NCBI RefSeq assembly: GCF_017357245.1
Contig: NZ_CP071613.1
Location: 310,001 to 374,000 of the forward strand
Direction of reading: 5' to 3'
Length of the DNA: 64,000 nt
DNA from: Rhizobium bangladeshense
Lineage (GTDB): Bacteria > Pseudomonadota > Alphaproteobacteria > Rhizobiales > Rhizobiaceae
Below the pieces are notes generated by a model. That model did not search any database, was not told the origin of the DNA, and was given only the letters and a program-made list of their open reading frames with translations. This document shows positions 54,091-62,206 of this stretch, piece after piece. Position numbers and translations under genes: made by a program. Numbering within the stretch: position 1 is the stretch's first letter; every line of letters begins with the position of its first letter.

Positions 54091-55329
54091 ATGCTGCATC
54101 TTGCACCGGCAGCCCTGTTCGAACACTATCTCGGCATCTCCCGGCTGCTCGCGGGTCAGCTCGACTTCCGCTCGGCCATCCGTTCCGTCGCGGCCGAGGT
54201 CGCCCACATCATCCCGCACGACCATCTCGATGTCTGCGTGCTGCTCGAAGGCGGCAACTATCACACGGCCTATGAGACGGGCATCGAGACCGCCTGGGGC
54301 GAGATTGCCGGCGCGCCTGTCGTCAACAGCCCTATCCGTTCGCTCCTGAGAGGTGAGGTCGAATTTCTGCTCTCGGACGACGCCATGAAAGATCCGCGCT
54401 TCCATTTCGAGGGCGCGTTCAAGCGGCCGATCGTCGAGCAATCGCTGAGGAGCCGGCTGCATGTGCCGATGAAGGTGCAGGGGACGATCATTGCAGCACT
54501 TTCCTGTTCGTCTCACCGAGCGGGCGTCTATACGATGGAAGACGTCGAGCGCGCCCGCATCATCGCCGACCTGCTGACGCCCTATTTCTTCGCGCTGCAG
54601 GCAGCCGAGCAGGCGCAACGCTCGGCTATCGTCGAGGCAGAGGCGCGTGCTCGCGAGGAAGGGTTGCGCCAAGGTGCGCTGAAGCTGACGGAAGCGCTGG
54701 AGCAGGAACGCCAGCGGATCGGCATGGACCTTCACGACCAGACGCTCGCCGACCTGACGCGGCTTGCCCGCCGGATCGATCGGCTGTCGCGCAACGGCGA
54801 GGTGACGCCCGAGGCGCTCGAACCCGTTTCACGATCCCTGCAGCATTGCATGCAGGATCTGCGGCAGATCATCGAGCAGGCAAAACCTTCCGTGCTCCAG
54901 CTGTTCGGCCTCGCCCAGGCGATCGAACATCATCTCGACCGATCGACCCGCGACACCGGCTCGGGCATCGAATGGGGCCTTGTCGATGAGACGAACGGCG
55001 CGCTGGAAAGGCTGGAGCCGACCGTCAGCGTCGCCTTGTTTCGCATAGCGCAGGAGGCAATCAACAATGCCGTGCGCCATGCCGCGCCGCTGGCGATCAT
55101 GGTGCGGCTCGAAGCCAACGACGAACAGCTGTCGATCGAAATCTCCGACGACGGCACCGGGCTCGCCAAGGCGCGGGGGCGCATCGGTGGCGGCATCGAC
55201 AATATGAAGACGCGCGCACGGCTGATCTCGGCGCGCTTCACGACCGGCCCCGGTCAAAACAATCGCGGGACCGCGGTGCGCGTCGTGCTGCCCTTGGCGC
55301 CGAACGCCCCAGGGGGCGAGCCAGACTGA
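54091..55329 (+). CDS. Cytosolic sensor histidine kinase with GAF domain (NarL-type HisKA_3)
   Basis: A 412-residue protein with no membrane segment. Residues about 10-180 form a GAF domain. A coiled region (about 180-208) leads to HisKA_3 with the phospho-acceptor His215 in GMDLHDQTLADLTRLARR, and then an HATPase domain (QEAINNAVRHAAP N-box, ISDDGTGLAK G-box, GGGIDNMKTRARL). It would sense a cytosolic signal and phosphorylate the regulator encoded 13 bases downstream. The start follows GAGGAACTGACA. It is divergent from the sugar ABC operon, the likely target. Confidence 0.92.
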   Translation: MLHLAPAALFEHYLGISRLLAGQLDFRSAIRSVAAEVAHIIPHDHLDVCVLLEGGNYHTAYETGIETAWGEIAGAPVVNSPIRSLLRGEVEFLLSDDAMKDPRFHFEGAFKRPIVEQSLRSRLHVPMKVQGTIIAALSCSSHRAGVYTMEDVERARIIADLLTPYFFALQAAEQAQRSAIVEAEARAREEGLRQGALKLTEALEQERQRIGMDLHDQTLADLTRLARRIDRLSRNGEVTPEALEPVSRSLQHCMQDLRQIIEQAKPSVLQLFGLAQAIEHHLDRSTRDTGSGIEWGLVDETNGALERLEPTVSVALFRIAQEAINNAVRHAAPLAIMVRLEANDEQLSIEISDDGTGLAKARGRIGGGIDNMKTRARLISARFTTGPGQNNRGTAVRVVLPLAPNAPGGEPD

Positions 55330-55342
55330 GGAGAAAGACACG

Positions 55343-56065
55343 ATGAAGGTTCTGATTGTCGAGGACGACCCGCTGCACCGGTCCTATTTGCACGAAGCTG
55401 TCAACGCTGCCCTGCCGGAGTGCGATACGGTGATCGAGGCGGAGAACGGAACCGTCGGTGAAAAGCTCGCGCGCGACCACAAGTCGGCGCATATCGTCAT
55501 GGATCTGCAGATGGCGAGCCGCAATGGCATCGAGGCGGCGCGGACGATCTGGAAGGAGCGGCCGGAGACCCGCATCCTGTTCTGGTCGAATTATTCGGAC
55601 GAGGCTTATGTGCGCGGCGTCTCGCGCATCGTTCCGGATGGCGCAGCCTACGGCTACGTGCTGAAATCCGCCTCCGACGAGCGGCTGAAGCTTGCGCTGC
55701 GCTCGATCTTCATCGAGAGCCAATGCGTCATCGACCGCGAGGTGCGGGGCCTGCAGCAGAAGAGCCTCGGTCAGACCAACGGCTTCACCGATTCCGAATA
55801 CGAGATCCTCGTCGACATAGCCCTCGGCCTGACCGACCGGGCCATTGCCAAACGCCGGAACCTGTCGCTGCGCAGCGTGCAGAACCGCCTGCAGCAGCTC
55901 TACGACAAACTCGACGTCTATCAGACGGCCGGCGATGACCACGAGGACGGCCGCTTCAATCTGCGCGCCCGCGCCGTTACGATCGCTTTCCTGCGCAAAC
56001 TGCTGAACTACAGCGCTTTGGAACGGGCGGAGGCGGAATTGCAGGAATGGCTCGACGGAAAATAG
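55343..56065 (+). CDS. Response regulator, NarL/LuxR-type
   Basis: A 240-residue two-domain regulator. The receiver has EDD at residues 7-9 and the phospho-acceptor Asp54 in HIVMDLQMASRNG. The C-terminal helix-turn-helix reads FTDSEYEILVDIALGLTDRAI and LSLRSVQNRLQQLYDKL, a somewhat divergent LuxR motif. A C-terminal extension of about 40 residues after the HTH is unusual for the family. It is co-transcribed with the kinase at 54091. About 220 bases follow without a recognisable gene. Confidence 0.92.
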   Translation: MKVLIVEDDPLHRSYLHEAVNAALPECDTVIEAENGTVGEKLARDHKSAHIVMDLQMASRNGIEAARTIWKERPETRILFWSNYSDEAYVRGVSRIVPDGAAYGYVLKSASDERLKLALRSIFIESQCVIDREVRGLQQKSLGQTNGFTDSEYEILVDIALGLTDRAIAKRRNLSLRSVQNRLQQLYDKLDVYQTAGDDHEDGRFNLRARAVTIAFLRKLLNYSALERAEAELQEWLDGK

Positions 56066-56284
56066 TTTCCGACCTCCGTCGGACACGGGAGGAATCCTCA
56101 GCCAGAAATTGGCGGAACGCGAGAAGTTCGCAGGGCTGTGCACGGCCTTTGGGGAGCGACGCATACGGGACTGCTGGTCGGGCAAAGGTATCACGAAGCG
56201 GTAAAAACTCATCATCGCCTGGCTGAGCCGCTTCGATGCAGACGAGTCATGAGACTCCTCCGCGGCCAACTAGCAGGCTGAAGC

Positions 56285-56971
56285 TCAGCCCTCCACACCG
56301 AGCCTCGCCAGCAGGCGACCGACATAGGCTTCCAGGCCGCCCACCATATCGAAGCGATCGGGATCGCGCAGCCAAAGCATCTGCAGGCCGTCCATCACGG
56401 CGATCAGTTCGGCTGCCATGACTCTGCCGTCGATCCCGTTGTCGATCGAGCCGTCGGCGATGGCTTGCTCGAATGTTGCAGCGATGTCATTCTCCATCTG
56501 GATGGCGCGATCGAGAAACCACGCTTTGGCGGGGTGGTCCTTCATCAGGCTCTCGGCATTAAGAATGGCGAAGGCTCGAACGACCTCGATCATTTCAGCG
56601 TTGCGACGGAAGACGTCGACCATGCCCGTGAGCAGGCCGCGAAGACCGGAACGATAATGTCCGATGAAATCCGCGCTTTCGACGTCGCGCTTGGCGAGGA
56701 CGGCGAGCAGCAGATCGACCTTGGTCGGGAAGTGGTGCAGCAAGCCGGGCAGTGACAGGCCGACATCACCGGCAATATCCGCGATCGCGGCATTCTGATA
56801 GCCGTCCTCGGCAAAACGCCGCATCGCCGCTGTCAGGATTTCCGCGCGACGCTCCTCTCCCTTGCGGGACCGGCGCCGTCTTTTCTCTTCCTGTCCCGTC
56901 TGTTGTCCTGCCATCGTCTCCTGATTCACCTCTGTCACACCGCCATCGAGTTTCCGGGCCGCCCCAACCAT
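56285..56971 (-). CDS. TetR family transcriptional regulator
   Basis: A 228-residue regulator. A basic leader of about 35 residues (EEKRRRRSRKGEERR) precedes the helix-turn-helix EILTAAMRRFAEDGYQNAAIADIAGDVGLSLPGLLHHFPTK, followed by a helical ligand domain of the BetI-like kind. ATG 56971 with GGAG upstream is used; ATG at about 56914 is an alternative that loses part of the leader. It is divergent from the beta-glucosidase gene at 57088. A 16-bp inverted repeat at 57004-57019 between them is the probable operator. Confidence 0.9.
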   Translation of the reverse strand: MVGAARKLDGGVTEVNQETMAGQQTGQEEKRRRRSRKGEERRAEILTAAMRRFAEDGYQNAAIADIAGDVGLSLPGLLHHFPTKVDLLLAVLAKRDVESADFIGHYRSGLRGLLTGMVDVFRRNAEMIEVVRAFAILNAESLMKDHPAKAWFLDRAIQMENDIAATFEQAIADGSIDNGIDGRVMAAELIAVMDGLQMLWLRDPDRFDMVGGLEAYVGRLLARLGVEG

Positions 56972-57003
56972 ACATCAGGCTCCACAGGTTGACATCTTAA
57001 AAA

Positions 57004-57019
57004 TACCGAGTAATCGGTA
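57004..57019. promoter_or_regulatory. Inverted repeat, probable TetR operator
   Basis: TACCGAGTAATCGGTA is a 16-bp inverted repeat with two perfect 6-bp arms and a 4-base centre. It lies 33 bases from the TetR start and 69 bases before the beta-glucosidase start, where binding would control both promoters. Confidence 0.7.
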
Positions 57020-57087
57020 GGTTTAATGATGGAAGTGACCATGGTGGGTCCGTCCGAAACGTCTGACTTCACTCAAGGGAGGTTCGC

Positions 57088-59553
57088 ATGATCGATTCCA
57101 TACTCGACAAGATGACTCTCGAGGAGCAGGTCGCCCTTCTATCAGGCGCCGATTTCTGGACGACTGTTCCCATCGAGCGCTTAGGCGTGCCGAAGATCAA
57201 GGTGACGGACGGACCGAATGGAGCGCGTGGTGCGGGCTCGCTGGTTGCCGGCGTCAAGGCGACCTGCTTTCCTGTCGGCATTGCACTCGGCGCCACCTGG
57301 AATCCCGATCTCGTCAAGCAGATGGGCGTGGCGCTGGCGCGCCAAGCAAAGAGCAAGGGTGCCGCCGTGCTGCTCGCACCGACGGTGAACATCCATCGCT
57401 CCGGGCTCAACGGCCGAAATTTCGAATGTTATTCCGAAGATCCGATGCTGACAGCCGAGCTGGCCGTCGCCTATATCGCGGGCGTGCAAGGCGAGGGGGT
57501 CGCAGCGACGATCAAGCATTTCGCCGGCAATGAATCGGAGATCGAGCGGCAGACAATGTCTTCCGACATCGACGAGCGGACACTGCGCGAAATCTATCTG
57601 CCGCCCTTCGAGCAGGCCGTCCGCCGCGCCGGCGTCCTGGCCGTCATGTCCTCCTATAACCGCTTGAACGGCACCTATACGAGCGAACACCATTGGCTGC
57701 TGACCAAGGTGCTGCGCCAGGAATGGGGCTTCGACGGCATCGTCATGTCCGATTGGTTCGGCTCGCACTCCACCGCCGAGACGATCAATGCCGGCCTCGA
57801 TCTTGAAATGCCGGGGCCGGCGCGCGATCGCGGCGAGAAACTCGTTGCCGCCGTGCATGAGGGCAAGGTCGAGGCTGCGACGGTGAGGGCGGCGGCGCGG
57901 CGGATCCTGCTGCTGCTCGAGCGAGTCGGCGCGTTCGAGGGTGCACCGGATCTCACGGAGCGGGCAATCGATCTGCCGGAAGACCGGGCGCTGATCCGGC
58001 GTCTCGGCGCCGAAGGCGCGGTCCTCCTCAAGAATGACGGCATCCTGCCGCTTGCCAAGACCTCGCTCGACCGGATCGCCGTCATTGGGCCGAATGCCGC
58101 GAGCGCCCGTGTCATGGGCGGCGGCAGCGCGCAGATCGCGGCGCATTATACGGTGAGCCCGCTCGAAGGCATTCGCGCTGCTCTTTCCAATGCCAACAGC
58201 ATCAGCCACGCCGTCGGATGCCGCCACAACCGCCTGATCGACGTGTTCAAGGGTAAGATCAAGGTCGAATATTTCACGGGGCGCGGCTGCAAGGGCGATC
58301 CCCTTCACGTCGAGACCGTCGACAAGGGCGAGTTCTTCTGGTTCGAGTTGCCGGCCGGCGAACTCGATCCGGCCGATTTCTCGGCCCGGATGACGATGCA
58401 GTTCGCGCCGGAGGAGAGCGGCGAACATGTTTTCGGCATGACCAATGCCGGCCTTGCGCGGCTCTTTGTCGATCGCCGGTTGACGGTCGAAGGCCATGAC
58501 GGTTGGACGCGCGGCGAGAATTATTTCGGCACCGCCAATGACGAACAGCGGGGCACGATGACCCTCGAAGCCGGCCGGTCCTATGAGGTCATCGTCGAGT
58601 ATGAGCCGTCCACGGCGAGCGAGGAGGGCATCAATCTCATTGCCGTCCGGTTCGGCGTCGAAAAACCGCTCGGCGAGGCCGATATCGAGGGCGCCGTCGA
58701 AACGGCCCGTAATGCCGATGTGGCGCTTGTCTTCGTCGGCCGCGATGGGGAGTGGGACACGGAAGGGCTTGATCTGCCCGACATGCGGCTGCCGGGCCGG
58801 CAGGAGGAACTGATCGAGAAGGCTGCTGCTGCCAACGCCAACACCGTGGTCGTGCTGCAGACCGGCGGTCCCATCGAGATGCCCTGGCTCGGCAAGGTCC
58901 GCGCCGTCCTGCAGATGTGGTATCCCGGCCAGGAACTCGGCAACGCCGTCGCCGACGTGTTGTTCGGCGATGTCGAGCCCGGCGGCCGCCTGCCGCAAAC
59001 CTTCCCGAAGGTGCTGACCGACAATTCCGCCATCACGGGCGATCCCGCCGTCTATCCCGGCAAGGACGGGCATGTGCGCTATGCCGAAGGCATCTTCGTC
59101 GGCTACCGCCATCACGATACGCGCGAAATCGAACCTCTCTTCCCCTTCGGCTTCGGCCTCGGCTATACGAGTTTCCGCTGGAGCGAACCGCAGCTCTCGG
59201 CCCGACAAATGGGTCCCGAAGGCATAACCGTCAGCGTCGACGTCACCAATACAGGCGACCGTCCCGGCTCGGAGCTGGTCCAGCTCTATGTGCGCTCGCC
59301 GAGAACGAAAGTGGAACGGCCGGACAAGGAACTGCGCGCCTTCGCAAAGCTCTCGCTGCAACCGGGCGAAACCGGCACGGCCGTCATGAAGATTATGCCG
59401 CGCGATTTGGCCTACTTCGATATCGAGGTCGGCGCCTTCCGGGCCGAACCGGGTGGTTATCAGCTGGTTCTGGCGGCAAATGCCGCGGACATAAGATCCG
59501 TGATCGACCTGCCGTCGCCAGCCGGTTACGTGCTGCCGCCGTCTCCCGCATGA
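57088..59553 (+). CDS. Beta-glucosidase, glycoside hydrolase family 3, with PA14 domain
   Basis: An 821-residue enzyme. The N-terminal (beta/alpha)8 domain holds the nucleophile Asp222 in FDGIVMSDWFGSHS. The second domain begins near LLKNDGILPLAKTSLDRIAVIGPNA. A PA14 insert occupies about residues 390-530 (KVEYFTGRGC to SYEVIVEYEPS). A fibronectin-III-like domain ends the chain (TVSVDVTNTGDRPGSELVQLYV). There is no signal peptide, so the substrate is imported. GGGAGG precedes the ATG. The divergent TetR gene probably represses it. Confidence 0.94.
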   Translation: MIDSILDKMTLEEQVALLSGADFWTTVPIERLGVPKIKVTDGPNGARGAGSLVAGVKATCFPVGIALGATWNPDLVKQMGVALARQAKSKGAAVLLAPTVNIHRSGLNGRNFECYSEDPMLTAELAVAYIAGVQGEGVAATIKHFAGNESEIERQTMSSDIDERTLREIYLPPFEQAVRRAGVLAVMSSYNRLNGTYTSEHHWLLTKVLRQEWGFDGIVMSDWFGSHSTAETINAGLDLEMPGPARDRGEKLVAAVHEGKVEAATVRAAARRILLLLERVGAFEGAPDLTERAIDLPEDRALIRRLGAEGAVLLKNDGILPLAKTSLDRIAVIGPNAASARVMGGGSAQIAAHYTVSPLEGIRAALSNANSISHAVGCRHNRLIDVFKGKIKVEYFTGRGCKGDPLHVETVDKGEFFWFELPAGELDPADFSARMTMQFAPEESGEHVFGMTNAGLARLFVDRRLTVEGHDGWTRGENYFGTANDEQRGTMTLEAGRSYEVIVEYEPSTASEEGINLIAVRFGVEKPLGEADIEGAVETARNADVALVFVGRDGEWDTEGLDLPDMRLPGRQEELIEKAAAANANTVVVLQTGGPIEMPWLGKVRAVLQMWYPGQELGNAVADVLFGDVEPGGRLPQTFPKVLTDNSAITGDPAVYPGKDGHVRYAEGIFVGYRHHDTREIEPLFPFGFGLGYTSFRWSEPQLSARQMGPEGITVSVDVTNTGDRPGSELVQLYVRSPRTKVERPDKELRAFAKLSLQPGETGTAVMKIMPRDLAYFDIEVGAFRAEPGGYQLVLAANAADIRSVIDLPSPAGYVLPPSPA

Positions 59554-59699
59554 TACTTGTGGAAATGGCCGGCGTCAGTCGAATTAGGTGAATGAAAACA
59601 GCGCACAAAAGGCTTTCCAGCCTGTCGGATAAAGCAGCCCAAAATTTTTGGACTCTCCTCTTGAATCGAAAATCGTGCGAAACCAGATCATTTCCGTCG

Positions 59700-59786
59700 G
59701 CAGCGCAAAAGCGGGCCGATGATCAGAGCGGAGACGCAGGTTTCCGACGCGTCTCCACCCCATGTTGCTTTACGGAGGATATGGCT
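59700..59786 (+). promoter_or_regulatory. ROSE-type RNA thermometer in the Hsp20 leader
   Basis: The leader has an upstream hairpin (8-bp stem GGAGACGC at 59730-59737 with GCGTCTCC at 59749-59756). A second hairpin follows, in which TTGCT (59765-59769) pairs with the ribosome site GGAGGA (59774-59779) with one bulged G, flanked by CATG pairing with the bases around ATATG. The U-U/C-G-C-U motif facing the Shine-Dalgarno sequence, with its bulged G, is the hallmark of ROSE elements that block rhizobial small heat-shock genes at low temperature. The 5-prime limit is approximate. Confidence 0.8.
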
Positions 59787-60257
59787 ATGAGAAACGAACT
59801 TGACTTCGCCCCCCTTTATCGGTCCAGCATCGGCTTCGACCGTGTCTTCAATCTCCTGAACAATGCGCAGCGCCTGCAGGCGATCGATTCCTGGCCGCCC
59901 TATGACATCGTCAAGACGGGCGAAGACGACTATCGCATTCAGATGGCGGTCGCCGGTTTCGCCGAAGGCGACCTCGACATCACCCAGGAGCGGAATGTCC
60001 TTCTGGTGAAGGGGCAGAAGGCGGAAGGGCAGGAAGGCGAATATCTGCATCGCGGCATCGCCGGGCGCGCATTTGAACGCCGCTTCGAACTCGCCGATCA
60101 CGTCAGGGTCGAGAATGCCTCGCTGACGAATGGTATTCTCTCGATTGCGCTGAAGCGTGAAGTTCCCGAGGCCATGAAACCGCGCAAGATCGCCATCGGA
60201 GAGGGCTCCTTTCAGCAGGCGCCTCTTCAGATTGAAGCCGAGCGTCAGGTGGCTTAA
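59787..60257 (+). CDS. Small heat shock protein, Hsp20 family
   Basis: A 156-residue alpha-crystallin-type chaperone. The crystallin domain spans about residues 35-135 (YDIVKTGEDDYRIQMAVAGFAEGDLDI, FERRFELADHVRVENASLTNGILSIALKRE), and the C-terminal tail is short. The rhizobial class A type begins with a similar MRNELDFAPLYRSSIGFDRVF. ATG 59787 is 8 bases from GGAGG; the ATG at 59781 is too close. It is controlled at translation by the ROSE element just upstream. It binds unfolding proteins in the cytoplasm. Confidence 0.93.
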   Translation: MRNELDFAPLYRSSIGFDRVFNLLNNAQRLQAIDSWPPYDIVKTGEDDYRIQMAVAGFAEGDLDITQERNVLLVKGQKAEGQEGEYLHRGIAGRAFERRFELADHVRVENASLTNGILSIALKREVPEAMKPRKIAIGEGSFQQAPLQIEAERQVA

Positions 60258-60432
60258 GGAGAGCTTCTCCATGAAGTCCCGGATAAAGCCGTTCATCGTT
60301 GAGATCAGGAAACGACGCGGAAGCAGCGCGAAAAGTGCGGATAAGCATCTATTTTCGAAGTCGCTAGGCAAGCTCCGAAGCGTGACCGCGGTCTCTGAAG
60401 CGCGGTCCTGAACAGGGCCTTCACGTGAACAA

Positions 60433-60497
60433 GGGCCTGCGCCGTATGGCCGGCCCTTGCCCGGCTTTTGTTGCAGGCCCTGAAAAGACGCAGGCCC
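60433..60497. terminator. Hairpin region between convergent Hsp20 and OmpA-like genes
   Basis: GGGCCTGC (60433-60440) can pair with GCAGGCCC at 60473-60480 and again at 60490-60497. Inside is a smaller GCCGG-CCGGC hairpin followed by TTTT. The alternative pairings between two convergent genes suggest a bidirectional termination zone. Confidence 0.5.
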
Positions 60498-60506
60498 ACC
60501 CTGCAA

Positions 60507-61043
60507 TCAGACCGCATCTGGCTGGGTGCGCAGATTGGTGACGACGCGCCGGTTCTGCACCTTGCAGGAGCGCTCTGTGCAGTCGCGGACTTCGCGGTCA
60601 TTGCCGTAGCCCTTGGCCCACATTCGCTTGGGGTCTACGCCTTTCGAGGCAAGATAGGCCATCGCCGCATCGGCACGTTTCTGTGAGAGCGTCTGCATTT
60701 GGGAGGCGGAACCGGAATCGTCTGCAAACCCTTGCAGCTTGAGCAGCCAGGTTGGGTTCTGGTTGAGCCATGCCGCCTGGTTATCCAAGGTTGCCATGGC
60801 GACGGAATCGAGCGCGGCGGAGTCCTGCTTGAAGTAGATCCGTCGGCCGACATTGAGAATGAAATCCTCCTCGCTGCCAGCCGCGACGTTCTCGAAACCG
60901 GGCGCGGGGTCGTTGGTCTGACCGGTCATCGGCACAGCAGCCGGCTCTTCCAGGGAGGCGACCTCGGTGGTCGAGCAGGCGGCGAGCGCCAAGAGCATGG
61001 CCGCGCCGACAAGGCGCTTCGTATAGCCTGTTATAGCAGACAT
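60507..61043 (-). CDS. OmpA-family lipoprotein
   Basis: A 178-residue protein with a lipoprotein signal peptide ending in the lipobox LALAAC (Cys23). The C-terminal OmpA domain spans about residues 70-170 (RIYFKQDSAALDSVAMATLDNQAAWL, LQGFADDSGSASQMQTLSQKRADAAMAYLASKGV, NRRVV) and would bind peptidoglycan. The cysteine pair DCTERSC near the C-terminus could form a disulfide. It is an outer-membrane or periplasmic anchor. The adjacent L,D-transpeptidase gene, 13 bases upstream on the same strand, points to a joint envelope role. Confidence 0.92.
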   Translation of the reverse strand: MSAITGYTKRLVGAAMLLALAACSTTEVASLEEPAAVPMTGQTNDPAPGFENVAAGSEEDFILNVGRRIYFKQDSAALDSVAMATLDNQAAWLNQNPTWLLKLQGFADDSGSASQMQTLSQKRADAAMAYLASKGVDPKRMWAKGYGNDREVRDCTERSCKVQNRRVVTNLRTQPDAV

Positions 61044-61056
61044 CGGGGTGATTTCC

Positions 61057-61728
61057 TCATTCGACCGGGGTTGCCTGGCTCAGCTCCGCATTGCCCGCCT
61101 GGTCGGCAATATGCGGCAGAACCTGTACAGCAGTGCCAATGGGGCAGCGCTGGTAAAGATCGATGGCGTCTTCGTTGAACATGCGGATACAGCCGCTGGA
61201 GGCATCCTTGCCGATGCTCCATGGCTCCAGTGTGCCGTGGAACCTATAGCCGGTGTCGACGCCGTCGCGATGCAGATACATGGCGCGGGGGCCGAGCGGA
61301 TTCTTCGGTGAGCCACCCGCGACGAACTCCGGCAGTTCGGGATGGCGCTTGCGCATTTCCGGCGGCGGCGTCCAGCGTGGCCAAAGCGATTTAGCGTCGA
61401 TCGTGGCGCGACCGAACCATTTAAAGCCCTCGCGGCCGACCCCCACGCCGTAGCGGATGGCGGTCTTGTTCTCCATGATCAGGTAGAGAAAATGATGCCT
61501 TGTATCGACGACAACGGTGCCGATCGGCTCGCTGCTGAAATATTTGACCACCTGGCGGTGCCACCGCTTGTCGATCTTCGCGAAATTGGTGCTGCGAAAT
61601 GTCACGCCGCTGTCGACGGCCGTGCCACCGAAATAAGAAGATGCCGCCGCGACTGCCGGTTTTCGGACGGCGCCGGTCCCAAGCAACGCCAATCCACCAA
61701 GCACAATACTCCTGCGAGTCCACACCAT
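61057..61728 (-). CDS. L,D-transpeptidase (YkuD/ErfK family)
   Basis: A 223-residue protein with a leader carrying a twin-arginine-like pair (WTRRSIVLGGLALLG) ending near AVAAAS. The YkuD domain starts at GTVVVDTRHHFLYLIMENK, and the catalytic motif is complete: His164 in FHGTLEP and Cys180-Arg182 in DASSGCIRM. It forms 3-3 cross-links in peptidoglycan or attaches proteins to it; rhizobia use many such enzymes. It lies 13 bases before the OmpA-like gene, in an apparent operon. Confidence 0.93.
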   Translation of the reverse strand: MVWTRRSIVLGGLALLGTGAVRKPAVAAASSYFGGTAVDSGVTFRSTNFAKIDKRWHRQVVKYFSSEPIGTVVVDTRHHFLYLIMENKTAIRYGVGVGREGFKWFGRATIDAKSLWPRWTPPPEMRKRHPELPEFVAGGSPKNPLGPRAMYLHRDGVDTGYRFHGTLEPWSIGKDASSGCIRMFNEDAIDLYQRCPIGTAVQVLPHIADQAGNAELSQATPVE

Positions 61729-62206
61729 CGGCCAATTTCCCCCTCAAAGCCAACAAGCGAGTGGCAGTAAACCAGATTTTTTATCTGCCTCAACAGAAAA
61801 CTCTACTCCTTGCCATGATTGATATCGAATTGGGGTATCCCAAGGCCGCGTTGTTTCGTTCGTTACTTCGAGTTGAATAAGGTTATACCGCGCTCCGCGA
61901 TGGATAGGAAACGCGACCTACCCGGTCGAAAAGCCATGGACAGTTCCACTGACGATCTCGTCTGCAGGCACTCAAACTCTGATAGCTGACCCGTCCCGAC
62001 CTCACTCGCAGAAGTTCCGTGCGCCTGCTCTTGGATTGGACCACGTCCTTCGGGACTTTCCAGTATCGAGGCAGCGTGCAACCTGTTCGGGAATAGCGTA
62101 CACGGACAGATGATCGGATAAAGATGACAAAAACAATCATATTATGTTGACAAGGTCAATTTCGCTCCATAGGTTCCGCCCGCATCCGTGACGCAGGGAC
62201 CAAGCA
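61729..62206. other. Intergenic region before the TonB receptor
   Basis: About 480 bases without a supported gene separate two divergent genes. The last 60 bases are AT-rich. A promoter-like TTGACA (62147-62152), a 17-base spacer and TAGGTT (62170-62175) precede the receptor gene. The same place holds the inverted repeat TTGAC-AAG-GTCAA (62147-62159), a possible site for an iron-responsive regulator; I cannot assign it to Fur, RirA or Irr. Confidence 0.4.

Noticed and set aside
57181..59361. A 726-codon minus-strand open frame opposite the beta-glucosidase gene
   Set aside because: Long antisense frames are common in high-GC genes. The translation has no recognisable domain, while the plus strand encodes a complete GH3 enzyme.
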